A DNA stretch of 64,000 nt from Phormidesmis sp963789215. Its GTDB lineage: Bacteria; Cyanobacteriota; Cyanobacteriia; Phormidesmidales; Phormidesmidaceae. Where the stretch lies: positions 744,001-808,000 of the forward strand of contig CAWBJY010000011.1 in assembly GCA_963789215.1 (NCBI GenBank). Direction: 5' to 3'. Position 1 is the first letter of the stretch; each line of letters starts with the position of its first letter. This document shows, piece after piece, positions 35,058 through 43,922 of this stretch. The notes under the pieces were generated by a model. That model made no database searches. It was not told the origin of the DNA and worked only from the letters and a program-made list of their open reading frames with translations. A program made the translations under genes and the position numbers.

Positions 35058-35696
35058 ATGTTCAATCCCTGGAGACCTGCCCCTCGCATTGCCCTATTTG
35101 GCACCAGCGCCGATCCGCCGCATCGGGGTCATCAAGGCATTCTTACCTGGCTAGCTCACGAATTTGATGGCGTCGCCGTATGGGCGGCTGATAATCCTTA
35201 CAAGCTAGATCAATCTCCGCTGGGCGATCGCGCTCAAATGCTGCGGCTGATGATCGATACCCTTGCAGACAGGGAGAAGGTGAGCGTACATCAGGAATTG
35301 AGCGATCGCTATAGCATCCACTCGATTGCCCGCGCCCAGAAGATCTGGCCAAACGCTCAGTTTAGCCTTGTTGTAGGCGCAGATCTGATCGCTCAGCTGC
35401 CTAAATGGTACAAAGCTGAAGAGATATTTAGCCAGGTGGAAATTTTGGTGTTTCCGCGTCCTGGCTATACCGTTTCGGGGCCAGCTCTTTCCGCTTTGCA
35501 GCAGGTTGCTAGCGTGGCGATCGCCCATCCGCCCAACCAGCACGACATTGCCTCTAGCCGCTACCGCCAAAGCCGCTGCAACGAAGTCCCCACCGATCTG
35601 CCGCCCGTTATCCGCGACTACGTGGCCGCGCGAAACCTCTACCCCTGCTCTACCTCGGCCAAAACTGCTCCTATCCAAACTCCGTCAAACCGGTAA
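35058..35696 (+). CDS. nadD: Nicotinate-nucleotide adenylyltransferase
   Basis: A 212-residue nucleotidyltransferase that converts nicotinate mononucleotide to deamido-NAD. The dinucleotide-binding motif GTSADPPHRGH (residues 13-23) is the NadD form of G-x-F-D-P-x-H-x-G-H, and the C-terminal SSRYRQSR matches the ISSTxxR ATP-binding motif. KWYKAEEI and VFPRPGY are also standard for the family. The last 25 residues look non-conserved. The stop lies 6 bp before the nrtR-like start, so the two genes are translationally coupled. Confidence 0.9.
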   Translation: MFNPWRPAPRIALFGTSADPPHRGHQGILTWLAHEFDGVAVWAADNPYKLDQSPLGDRAQMLRLMIDTLADREKVSVHQELSDRYSIHSIARAQKIWPNAQFSLVVGADLIAQLPKWYKAEEIFSQVEILVFPRPGYTVSGPALSALQQVASVAIAHPPNQHDIASSRYRQSRCNEVPTDLPPVIRDYVAARNLYPCSTSAKTAPIQTPSNR

Positions 35697-35702
35697 AATC
35701 CA

Positions 35703-36461
35703 GTGGTCACTCATCCTTCCGCCACCCAACCCATGACAGCAGCTAGCCAATCTTTATCTCACAAGCTGGCCGACTTTAAAGTAGGGGTAGACACCGTTAT
35801 CTTTTCAGTAGATACCGAGCAAAACCGTCTGCTGCTACTGCTCGTGATGCGTCACGAAGATCCCTATAGCGACTACTGGAGCCTGCCGGGCGCGCTGGTT
35901 AGAGAAGGAGAGTCTTTAGAGGCCACTGCCGATAGAGTTCTGACTGAGAAAATTCACGTTAACAACCTTTATTTAGAACAACTTTTTACCTTTGGCGGCC
36001 CCCACCGAGATCCCCGCGAATCTCAAGCTGCCTATAACGTCCGCTACCTCTCGGTAAGCTACTTTGCGCTCGTACGGTACGAAGATACCGCGCTCATTGC
36101 CGATGGCGTCAGCGGTATTGCCTGGTATCCGCTGAGCCGCGTACCGGAACTCGCCTTCGATCATAACGAGCTTTTAGCCTATGGCTATCGGCGGCTGCGC
36201 AACAAGCTGGAATATAGCCCGGTTGCCTTCGACGTGCTGCCCGAAACCTTTACGCTAAGCGATGTTTATCAGCTATATGCCACCGTATTAGGAGAAGATT
36301 TTTCGGATTACTCGAACTTTCGAACGCGGCTGCTAAAGCTCGGAATTTTAAAAGATACCGGGGTTAAAACCTCTCGCGGCGCAGGGCGACCTGCTAGCCT
36401 TTATCGGTTCGATGCGGAGGCGTTTGAGCCGCTAAAAGACAGGCCGATGGTCTTTTTGTAG
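35703..36461 (+). CDS. nrtR: NrtR-like transcription regulator (degenerate Nudix plus winged helix)
   Basis: A 252-residue protein. Residues about 28-160 form a Nudix fold whose box GALVREGESLEATADRVLTE lacks the catalytic RE-x2-EE pattern, as expected for a ligand-sensing rather than hydrolytic domain. Residues about 165-250 form the C-terminal winged helix: FTLSDVYQLYATVLGEDFSD, then FRTRLLKLGILKDTG and GRPASLYRF. NrtR regulators bind ADP-ribose and repress NAD genes. GTG 35703 keeps coupling to nadD, but ATG 35733 is possible. It sits inside the NAD operon and probably autoregulates through the palindrome upstream of pncB. Confidence 0.88.
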   Translation: MVTHPSATQPMTAASQSLSHKLADFKVGVDTVIFSVDTEQNRLLLLLVMRHEDPYSDYWSLPGALVREGESLEATADRVLTEKIHVNNLYLEQLFTFGGPHRDPRESQAAYNVRYLSVSYFALVRYEDTALIADGVSGIAWYPLSRVPELAFDHNELLAYGYRRLRNKLEYSPVAFDVLPETFTLSDVYQLYATVLGEDFSDYSNFRTRLLKLGILKDTGVKTSRGAGRPASLYRFDAEAFEPLKDRPMVFL

Positions 36462-36465
36462 GTTT

Positions 36466-36501
36466 TTCTAACTTCTTTTCTAGCTTCTTTTTTAGCTTTT
36501 A
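36466..36501. repeat. 12-bp T-rich tandem duplication
   Basis: TTCTAACTTCTT then TTCTAGCTTCTT and a third degenerate copy, 5 bp after the nrtR stop. Confidence 0.85.
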
Positions 36502-36579
36502 AGTTGTTTTAGTTTTGTTGTTTTAATTTTACCGTTTTATATCCCATCATTCTCGGTTAGAAACAGAGCAAAAGACCTT

Positions 36580-38271
36580 ATGAAAATTGCGATCGCACAA
36601 ATTAATCCCACCGTCGGCGACCTCTCGGGCAATGCTCAGCGTATTCTTTTGGTTGCCCAACAAGCCGCAGCAGCAGGCGCGAATCTCTTGCTCACACCAG
36701 AACTCTCTCTGTGCGGCTATCCGCCTCGCGATTTGCTAATGCGACCTAGCTTTATCGCGCAGATGAAGCGGCAAGTAGAAGAACTCGCCCAAAAGATGCC
36801 GCCTGAGATGGTAGCGCTAATAGGCATTGCCGAAGACAACAGCGCCGCCGCGAGCCAGGGCGAAAAGCCAATTTTTAACAGTATGGCCCTGATAGAAGCC
36901 GGCAAAGTAAAAGAGGTTTTTCATAAGCGCCTGCTGCCCACCTACGACGTGTTCGATGAAGACCGTTACTTTGAGTCGGGCACAGCGGCCAATCGTTTTA
37001 CCTACGAGTCATCCACAGGGCCGGTGCGAGTCGGCGTTACGATCTGCGAAGATCTTTGGAATAACGAAGCCTTTTGGGGGAAGCGCACCTACTCAGTAGA
37101 CCCGACTAAAGAGCTGATTAAGGCGGGTGTCGATTTAGTGGTTAATCTATCGGCTTCTCCTTTTACCGCTAAGAAGCAGGTGCTGCGAGAAAACATGATC
37201 GCCCATGCCGCTAAAGAGGATCACTGCGCAATTGTCTATGTCAATCAGGTGGGTGGCAACGACGATTTGATTTTTGATGGGCAGAGCGTGGCCTACAGCG
37301 CCAAAGGCGAGCTAGTTAGCCGCGCTGCTGCGTTTGAAACAGACTTGCAGATTGTAGAGTTTGACACGAAGAAGAAGGATTTGAAAATAGGAGAGATTAA
37401 AGTTTCTCCTGAGCAGGAGGACGCGGAAATTTGGGCAGCGCTCGTGCTAGGCGTAAAGGACTATGCGCGAAAGTGCGGCTTTAAGCAGGCGGTAATTGGG
37501 CTGAGCGGCGGGGTAGATTCGGCTTTGGTCAGTGCGATCGCAGCTGAAGCCCTTGGCCCTAGCAATGTCTTGGGCGTTCTCATGCCCTCTCCCTATAGCT
37601 CCGATCACTCCATTAGCGACGCCGAAGCGCTCGCGAAAAACTTGGGCATCAGCACCAAAACCGTTCCCATTGGCACTCTGATGAACGGCTACGATCAAAC
37701 GTTAAATGCGCTATTTACCGGCACTAACAGCGATGTGACCGAAGAGAATTTGCAGTCTCGCATTCGCGGTAATGTGCTGATGGCGATCGCCAATAAATTC
37801 GGCCACTTACTGCTCTCTACTGGCAACAAATCAGAAATGGCCGTGGGTTACTGTACGCTATACGGCGATATGAATGGTGGACTAGCCGTGATTGCAGATG
37901 TCCCTAAGACCCGCGTGTATTCGCTTTGTCGCTGGTTAAATAGAGACTGCGAAATGATGCCTGAGAATATCATTACCAAGCCGCCGAGCGCCGAGCTAAA
38001 GCCTGGGCAAATGGATCAGGACTCTCTGCCCGACTACGATACGTTAGACGACATTCTAGAGCGACTTACAGAAAAGCAACAGTCTGCCGATGAGATTGTT
38101 GCGGCGGGGCATTCAGCCGAAACCGTAAAACAGGTGGTGCGACTGCTGACTCGCGCAGAGTTCAAACGCAGACAGGCTCCCCCCGTATTGAAAGTAACTG
38201 ACAGAGCCTTTGGCATGGGCTGGCGAATGCCGATTGCGAGCCGGTGGTCGCTAGAGTTGTCATCTGTTTGA
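36580..38271 (+). CDS. nadE: Glutamine-dependent NAD+ synthetase
   Basis: A 563-residue two-domain enzyme that amidates deamido-NAD. The N-terminal nitrilase-like glutaminase has the Glu-Lys-Cys triad: TPELSLCGYPPRD, FHKRLLPTYDVF and VGVTICEDLWN. The C-terminal synthetase has the P-loop GLSGGVDSALVSA (about 305-317) and LSTGNKSEMAVGYCTLYGD. Length fits the NadE-Gln group. It follows nrtR by 118 bp and completes the route from nicotinate. The product feeds the NADPH system that includes pntAB elsewhere in the window. Confidence 0.95.
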   Translation: MKIAIAQINPTVGDLSGNAQRILLVAQQAAAAGANLLLTPELSLCGYPPRDLLMRPSFIAQMKRQVEELAQKMPPEMVALIGIAEDNSAAASQGEKPIFNSMALIEAGKVKEVFHKRLLPTYDVFDEDRYFESGTAANRFTYESSTGPVRVGVTICEDLWNNEAFWGKRTYSVDPTKELIKAGVDLVVNLSASPFTAKKQVLRENMIAHAAKEDHCAIVYVNQVGGNDDLIFDGQSVAYSAKGELVSRAAAFETDLQIVEFDTKKKDLKIGEIKVSPEQEDAEIWAALVLGVKDYARKCGFKQAVIGLSGGVDSALVSAIAAEALGPSNVLGVLMPSPYSSDHSISDAEALAKNLGISTKTVPIGTLMNGYDQTLNALFTGTNSDVTEENLQSRIRGNVLMAIANKFGHLLLSTGNKSEMAVGYCTLYGDMNGGLAVIADVPKTRVYSLCRWLNRDCEMMPENIITKPPSAELKPGQMDQDSLPDYDTLDDILERLTEKQQSADEIVAAGHSAETVKQVVRLLTRAEFKRRQAPPVLKVTDRAFGMGWRMPIASRWSLELSSV

Positions 38272-38274
38272 TAT

Positions 38275-38450
38275 GGTTTATTTCTTTCCGCTAGCTCGGC
38301 TTCAATGAACTTGGATTTTTGGATGCTGGCAGGGTTGGCGCTGACGTAGGTAGAGCGTTTGACGACGCAGCGTTTGTTGCGGTTGTCCTGGTCTGGAGCG
38401 AGGTAGGCTTTGCCAAAGTCGCCCTAGCGAATGGGTCGTGAGGACGCATC
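38275..38450 (-). pseudogene. Remnant of a serine/threonine protein kinase N terminus
   Basis: On the minus strand, from about 38450 down to the nadE 3' end, one frame reads PIR-stop-GDFGKAYLAPDQDNRNKRC then VVKRSTYVSANPASIQK. This matches the glycine-loop and beta3-lysine part of cyanobacterial Hanks-type kinases (GxFGKTYLA...CVVK). There is an in-frame stop (38424-38426) right before the glycine loop, and the rest of the kinase domain is missing. The frame then runs into the nadE antisense strand. A 71-codon frame on the same strand at 38302-38517 is a shadow. Confidence 0.5.
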
Positions 38451-38515
38451 GTTTGCTATGGTTTACCCAATCTAGCAAACCCTTACAGTCGGTCTGACGT
38501 TTACAGGAGAAACCC

Positions 38516-40034
38516 ATGACATCGGAGTCTCAGGATTGGCAGCGGTTACAAAATGGCTCAGACATTCGCGGTATCGCGCTAGAAGGGGTGCCAGATGAAG
38601 CCGTGAATCTGACGCCAGAAGTGGCTTACCGGCTAGGCCGCGCCTTTATTAGCTGGTTGGCTACTAGCACTAATAAGGTGCCTACAGAGCTAGTTGTTTC
38701 AATCGGGCGAGACAGTCGGCTTTCGGGGCCAGCGCTGCGAGATGGATTGGCCAATGGGATGAGGGCAATGGGCGCGAATGTTTTGGATTTTGCGATCGCC
38801 TCTACCCCCGCAATGTTTATGAGCACCGTCACCGCAGGCTACGAATGCGACGGGGCCATCATGCTTACCGCCAGCCATCTCCCGTTCAATCGTAACGGCT
38901 TCAAATTCTTTACGGCCAAAGGTGGATTGAACAAACCAGATATTACCGAGATTCTTGCAATTAGCCAGCGCGAACGTCTTTAAATATGCCTCAAAAAAAG
39001 GAGAGTTTGTAGAAAAAGACTTTGTTTCTGTCTATGCAGACGGGCTAGTTCAACAGATTCGACAGGACGTAAACGATACGCAGCAGTACGATACGCCTTT
39101 AGCTGGCTTACATATTGTGGTAGATGCGGGCAATGGGGCAGGCGGCTTCTATGCTAGCAAGGTGCTCGAACCGCTAGGCGCAGATATTAGCGGCAGCCAG
39201 TTCTTAGATCCAGATGGCAATTTTCCTAACCACATTCCTAACCCGGAGAACGCAGAAGCGATGGCGGCTATTTGCAGTGCCGTATTAGAGAACAAAGCGG
39301 ACTTTGGGATTATCTTCGATACGGATGTAGATCGCTCGGCAGCGGTCGATCCGCAGGGTATGGAACTCAATCGAAACAAGCTGATTGCGCTAATCTCGGC
39401 GGTGGTATTGCGAGAGCATCCAGGCTCTACGATTGTGACGGACTCGATTACTTCGGACGGGTTGGCGGAATTTATCACTGGATTAGGCGGGGTTCATCAC
39501 CGATTTAAGCGGGGCTATAAGAACGTGATTAATGAGGCGGTGCGGCTAAACGAGCAGGGGCAAGCGTCTTGGCTAGCGATTGAGACCTCTGGGCACGGCG
39601 CGATGAAGGAGAACTATTTTCTAGACGATGGCGCTTATTTGGTGAGTAAGCTGCTGGTAGAACTGGCGCGGGCCAAGCAGTCTGGGAAAGTGCTGACGGA
39701 TTTGATTGCCGACTTAAAAGAACCGGCTGAGAGCGAGGAGTATCGGCTAAAGATTTTGACCGATGACTTTAAAGCGCATGGAGAGAAGGTGATTCAGAGC
39801 TTGGAGGCTTTTGTAAACCAACAGCCCGATTGGAAGCTAGTGTCGGATAACTACGAGGGGATACGAGTGGCTTGCGATCGCGGCTGGTTTTTGCTGCGGC
39901 TCTCTCTGCACGACCCGGTGCTGCCGCTAAACATTGAGTCTGACAATGAGGGTGGCGTAGAACAGATTAAGAACAGATTGGCCGATTTCTTTAAGACGGT
40001 TGATTTGCTAGACGTCTCGGCGCTATCGGCTTAG
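38516..40034 (+). CDS. Phosphoglucomutase/phosphomannomutase, frameshifted as read
   Basis: An alpha-D-phosphohexomutase of the cyanobacterial type. The first frame (38516 to the stop at 38983) carries NGSDIRGIALEG and the phosphoserine loop TASHLPFNRNGFKFF. The second frame (open from about 38955) carries the metal loop DTDVDRSAAVD, the sugar loop ETSGHGAMKENYF and the C-terminal phosphate-binding domain. Joining EIL to QLASANVF at about 38957 by removing one base restores a single protein of about 505 residues. No homopolymer is at the site. AGGAG at 38504-38508 supports ATG 38516. In cyanobacteria it supplies Glc-1-P or Man-1-P for glycans and glycogen. Confidence 0.85.
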
Positions 40035-40103
40035 CGAGATATCTCAATCGCGGTATTTCAATCTTGAGCTCGCGTTAAAGTAGAAAGGCATGGAAAGAGG
40101 ACT

Positions 40104-40754
40104 ATGAAAACAGGACTGAAGGTTTTATTAGGATTGGGTTTTGTTGCGATCGCGCTTTTTTGGTGGTTTAGCAATCCGGCAAGAGCGCCCAAAGGAAAGC
40201 AGGGAAATGTTCCTTCGGCTCAGCTGGTTGCACAACCTGACAATTCACCAGAAGAGATTTCTATGATTACTGAATTTGACAGCGCTCAAGAAGCTGACCG
40301 GTGGCGGTCGGTAGATGATGTAGTTATGGGCGGCGTTTCTGATAGCGATTTCACCGTAACGCCAGAAGAAACAGGCGTGTTTTTAGGCGAGCTGTCTTTA
40401 GAGAATAACGGTGGGTTTGCTTCGGTGCGGCGGTCTGTGGACGAAGTTGATTTTGCAAGGGCTAAGGCGATCGCGCTGCGAGTAAAAGGCGATGGCCGTC
40501 CGTATCAGCTGCGGCTGCAAACCAAAACCGATAACGACAGCCTCTCTTATCGAGCTGAGTTTGAGACTAATGCAGATAAGTGGATGGAAATAAGCTTGCC
40601 TATCGCTGAGTTTGAGCCAGTATTTAGAGGAGAAGTGGTTGCGGATGCGCCTGAGCTCGTACCTGAGAGGGTGAAACAGATTGGGTTTTTGCTAGCAGAC
40701 AAACAGCCAGGCACTTTTAGGTTAGAGACAGACTGGATCAGAATTGAAAAATAA
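40104..40754 (+). CDS. CIA30-family protein with N-terminal membrane anchor
   Basis: A 216-residue protein. Residues 5-22 are a hydrophobic anchor or uncleaved signal (KVLLGLGFVAIALFWWF), followed by a short linker. From residue 55 comes the CIA30 (complex I intermediate-associated 30) galactose-binding-like fold: WRSVDDVVMGGVSDSDF, ENNGGFASVR and the final GTFRLETDWIRIEK. Cyanobacterial members are uncharacterised or linked to NAD(P)H-related assembly. Most homologues I know lack an anchor, so location on a membrane surface is likely here. Confidence 0.85.
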   Translation: MKTGLKVLLGLGFVAIALFWWFSNPARAPKGKQGNVPSAQLVAQPDNSPEEISMITEFDSAQEADRWRSVDDVVMGGVSDSDFTVTPEETGVFLGELSLENNGGFASVRRSVDEVDFARAKAIALRVKGDGRPYQLRLQTKTDNDSLSYRAEFETNADKWMEISLPIAEFEPVFRGEVVADAPELVPERVKQIGFLLADKQPGTFRLETDWIRIEK

Positions 40755-40760
40755 CCTCTT

Positions 40761-40794
40761 TTGTTGGGTGAGTGCGATTGTTGGGTGAGTGCGA
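40761..40794. repeat. 17-bp exact tandem duplication
   Basis: TTGTTGGGTGAGTGCGA twice in a row, 7 bp after the CIA30 gene stop. The copy end runs into a GCGATCGC octamer. Confidence 0.97.
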
Positions 40795-40847
40795 TCGCTT
40801 GAAGTAAGCCTACTTAGACAAGACAAACACTTTTCGGACGGTAAAGC

Positions 40848-41192
40848 TTGGACCTTAAGAACGCAGACGACAAAACAGCAGCCCCTTCGGAGATTGAAGC
40901 GGCTTTAAGAAGCCAGTACGCCGACTTAATTAACCATCAGCTGCCGGCGCTGGCTAAGCAAACCCCTATGCCTATCCGGTTCAATCACTGCTTCGCTCGA
41001 ATAGTTCTAGACAATTTGTTTGAAGACTGCTGGTACAACCATCTTTCTAGAAAGCAGCCTGCTTACAAACAGCTGAACGAGACTCAGCTCAAAAAGGCAA
41101 TTGCGATCGCGCGATCGATGCTAAAGCAGCCAGCCTTGGCCCAACCGCTCAATAACAACAGCTTGCGATGGCGTGGCAAGAAAACTGTATAG
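40848..41192 (+). CDS. Conserved-looking hypothetical protein
   Basis: A 114-residue soluble protein from TTG 40848 (no ATG in the early frame, so the start is uncertain). The core MPIRFNHCFARIVLDNLFEDCWY followed by AYKQLNETQLKKAIAIA resembles a small uncharacterised cyanobacterial family I recall but cannot name. No signal, membrane segment or catalytic motif is seen. It may share the CIA30 transcript. Confidence 0.6.
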   Translation: MDLKNADDKTAAPSEIEAALRSQYADLINHQLPALAKQTPMPIRFNHCFARIVLDNLFEDCWYNHLSRKQPAYKQLNETQLKKAIAIARSMLKQPALAQPLNNNSLRWRGKKTV

Positions 41193-41555
41193 CAGCTAAC
41201 CTGATTCATTTCCCAATTTGTTTAAAACAGAACAAAACAGCGTGCAGAAGCGGAAAGTCAGCAGTTGCTTCAGACTTGATTTGGTCGACTCTCTCTAAAG
41301 ACAAGTAAAAGGCTTTCCCAAAGGCAGACAATTATTTTTGAAGACTCCTTTATATTCTCTACAGATGGCCGCGCCTGTTGTGTAATGCAATTCTACGCAG
41401 CTGTTTGTGCTCAGTAATATACATAGCTCAGATAAATAGCTTGATCCTTCTGCTTACGCCAGCTACCTGTCTTTAACTAGATGGTTGACGATTGGCAAAT
41501 GTCAGAAGGACAACATGTTCGCGGAGTTTATTTAGCCCTTCGTTGAGAGAACCAG
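41193..41555. other. 363-bp intergenic region without recognised features
   Basis: No open frame of note in either strand, no clear hairpin and no tandem repeat. It should contain the promoter of the second glycosyltransferase group. Confidence 0.6.
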
Positions 41556-42760
41556 ATGAAGATCGCCATCGTCGGACTGCTACATTATCCTATCGCTGAA
41601 CCCTTTGCGGGCGGCATGGAATCTCATACTTGGTGGCTGGCCAAAAAATTAATTGAGAAGGGCCATGAGGTAACGCTGTTTGCCAGTGGAGACTCCGATG
41701 CTGAAATAGGACTCTCTCCCTGCCTAGATCGCTCTCTTAGCGTCAACCCTAGGGCAGAAACCTGGTTGGGGAAACAAGCTTGCAACATGAACGCCTATGC
41801 CAGCGTCATTAAACAGGTTTGCGATGGCAATTTTGATATTGTTCATAACAACGCGCTGCATCCGCTGCTGTTGCTAAGCGCTGCGGATTTGCCCGTACCG
41901 ATGCTGATGGTTTTGCACACGCCAGTCTATAAGGAGCTAGCGGCGGCTATCCAATACGCGGATGCTCGCAACGAGTCTGGTAATTTGGGCGTTGTGGCCG
42001 TTTCTAATAGTTTGGCAGAAGCCTGGTGCCCGCTAACGACAGCCGATGTTGTTTATAACGGTATTGATGTGGACGGCTGGCCCTATACCGCCCAAACGCA
42101 GGCAAACTGCGCACTTTGGTATGGCCGATTAGTCCCTGAAAAAGCGCCGCATCTTAGCGATTCAGGCGGCGCTGCTCGCGGGCTACTCAATCAATATTGC
42201 TGGCCCTATCGGTAACCAAGAATACTTTGAGACGCATGTTTTACCGCTGCTAGCCGATGAGCGCGTTTGCTATTTAGGTCATCTTTCTCAAGCTGAAATT
42301 AAGCGGGCGCTCTCTCAGGCGAGTGTTTTTGTGAATACGCCGATGTGGGAAGAGCCTTACGGAATTGTTTACGCTGAGGCGCTAGCTTCGGGAACCCCAA
42401 TTGCTACTTTTGATCGAGGTGCTGCTTCGGAGATTGTGACCGAGCGCTGTGGTGTAGTGACTGGGCCAGACGGTGGAAGCGCTAGCTGAAGGGATTGCGA
42501 TCGCGGCTAAAAAGTCTCGGGCAGACTGTCGTAAACGGGCCGAATCGTTCTGTCATATTAATTCTATGATCGCGGGCTACGAGCGTTTGTACATTAATCT
42601 GATTGCGAAAAGAAAGAGAATAGAGCGCGCTAGAGTAAAAGAGACTCGGATTGTAGCGACGTCGAATGCTCGCAGTGTTAGCGCTCAGGCAGCGGCAATT
42701 GTGACTGGTTCAAGTATGACTGGTCAAACTGATCGGCCCGCGTTGCCCATTGCTAGCTAG
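41556..42760 (+). pseudogene. GT4 glycosyltransferase with two frameshifts
   Basis: Three consecutive frames encode one GT4 enzyme. Frame one has LLHYPIAEPFAGGMESHTWW and ALWYGRLVPEKAPHL. An extra base at about 42156 breaks it; removing it continues AIQAALLAGYSINIAGPIGN and the E-x7-E region EEPYGIVYAEALASGTP. A second extra base at about 42472 (GPD-VEALAEG) leads into the last part, which starts at GTG 42473 in the third frame. Restored length is about 400 residues, normal for GT4 family members. Either a decaying gene or two sequence errors. First of a GT4-GT28-GT2 trio. Confidence 0.75.
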
Positions 42761-42820
42761 CTATGCGGCCATTCCAAAGCGTCTTAAAAGCGTAAGCATC
42801 CCTGCGAGAGTTAGGTCATC

Positions 42821-43882
42821 GTGAGAATCGCGTTTTATCTAAATTTGCAGGGAGCCGGTCACTGTCGTCGCTTTGAGGCGATCGCCCGCTATTTCCCGAG
42901 CGTCTGCGAGCTAGCCGTTATCGGCATGAATGGCCCACCGCCGATTTTAAATATCGGCAGAGATATTAAGCAAGTTAGCGTACCCGGCTTCTCTCCTACC
43001 TGTGACAATCTGTTCTTACAGCAACAGACCTCGCACGACTATCACGGCCTAGCCGTAAATCGAGGTGGCAATGCGGCCTTTGCGCTGGCGATGGTCTCTT
43101 TTTTAAGCGAATGGCAACCAGACTTGTTGGTGGTTGATGTAGGCTTAGAAGCCTCTATTTTGGCGCGAATGTGCGGCATTCCAACGGTGTATTCTCGTCA
43201 GCACGGCAAACGATGGGATAAAGGCCATACCTTGGCTTACGAATGGGCCTGTGGATTACTGGCTCCTTTCTCGGCGCAAATGGAGCAGGATGACTGCCCG
43301 CAGTGGGTTCGTCAGAAGACTTTTTATAGCGGTGGATTCTGTCGGTTTTCGGGGCGGGAGCGATCGCAAATAGCCCCACTCGACTATGCGCCAGATAAGC
43401 CGAATGTGCTGGTGATGACTGGGTTTGGAGGCACAGAGATTACCGGAGATGCGATCGCTCGTTCAGCTTTACAGAACCCTCAGTGGCGCTGGCATCTACT
43501 GGGCGACTATCTTAAAGCTGAGCCTAAAGTCGAGGAAGTCGTTGCGCACGGAACTGTTGAAGATGTTTGGCCTTATCTATGCGGCGCAGATTTGGTAATT
43601 GCCAACGCAGGACACAATTCTACAATGGAGATTGCGGCGGCGGGTGTCCCTTCGGTATGCATTCCGGCCTGGCGACATTTTGACGAACAGCGTTGCAAAG
43701 CGCGGGTGCTAGCGCAATTAGGCTTGAGCGTGGTAGTCGATAGCTGGCCGCAGGCAGACGAGTGGTTAGAGATTTGGGAGAAGTCTCGTAGATTAGAGGC
43801 ATGGACCGGGCTACAGGATGCCGAAGCTCCACAAAGGGCGGCGCAGTATCTTACTAACATAGCCAACAGATGTATGGATTAG
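42821..43882 (+). CDS. GT28-like glycosyltransferase
   Basis: A 353-residue GT-B enzyme from GTG 42821 with MurG/UGT-like features: the N-terminal GAGHCRRFEAIARYF (loop around the acceptor) and the C-terminal ANAGHNSTMEIAAAGVPSVC with PAWRHFDEQ, the nucleotide-diphosphate-sugar binding pattern. Substrate unknown. It probably works with the adjoining GT4 (upstream, frameshifted) and convergent GT2 genes on one glycan or glycolipid. Its stop lies within a 17-bp repeat. Confidence 0.8.
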   Translation: MRIAFYLNLQGAGHCRRFEAIARYFPSVCELAVIGMNGPPPILNIGRDIKQVSVPGFSPTCDNLFLQQQTSHDYHGLAVNRGGNAAFALAMVSFLSEWQPDLLVVDVGLEASILARMCGIPTVYSRQHGKRWDKGHTLAYEWACGLLAPFSAQMEQDDCPQWVRQKTFYSGGFCRFSGRERSQIAPLDYAPDKPNVLVMTGFGGTEITGDAIARSALQNPQWRWHLLGDYLKAEPKVEEVVAHGTVEDVWPYLCGADLVIANAGHNSTMEIAAAGVPSVCIPAWRHFDEQRCKARVLAQLGLSVVVDSWPQADEWLEIWEKSRRLEAWTGLQDAEAPQRAAQYLTNIANRCMD

Positions 43883-43922
43883 ACTTGCGTATGAATTAGA
43901 TTTGCGTATGGATTAGACTTGT
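43872..43922. repeat. 17-bp tandem repeat, three copies, spanning two convergent stop codons
   Basis: GTATGGATTAGACTTGC, GTATGAATTAGATTTGC and GTATGGATTAGACTTGT at 43872, 43889 and 43906. The TAG of the GT28 gene (43880-43882) is in the first copy; the stop of the GT2 gene (43913-43915) is in the third. Confidence 0.97.

Noticed and set aside
35973..36164. Minus-strand frame inside nrtR
   Set aside because: Shadow of a well-supported gene; composition follows the opposite strand's codons.
38302..38517. 71-codon minus-strand frame after nadE
   Set aside because: It is the wrong frame of the same strand as the kinase remnant; the meaningful frame is shifted and carries the kinase motifs.
38955..38983. 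Programmed ribosomal frameshift in the hexose-phosphate mutase
   Set aside because: No slippery heptamer or downstream structure is visible at the junction; an indel is simpler.
42473..42760. A separate 95-residue gene starting with GTG
   Set aside because: The sequence VEALAEGIAI continues the C-terminal helix region of the upstream glycosyltransferase; it is the third piece of one split gene.
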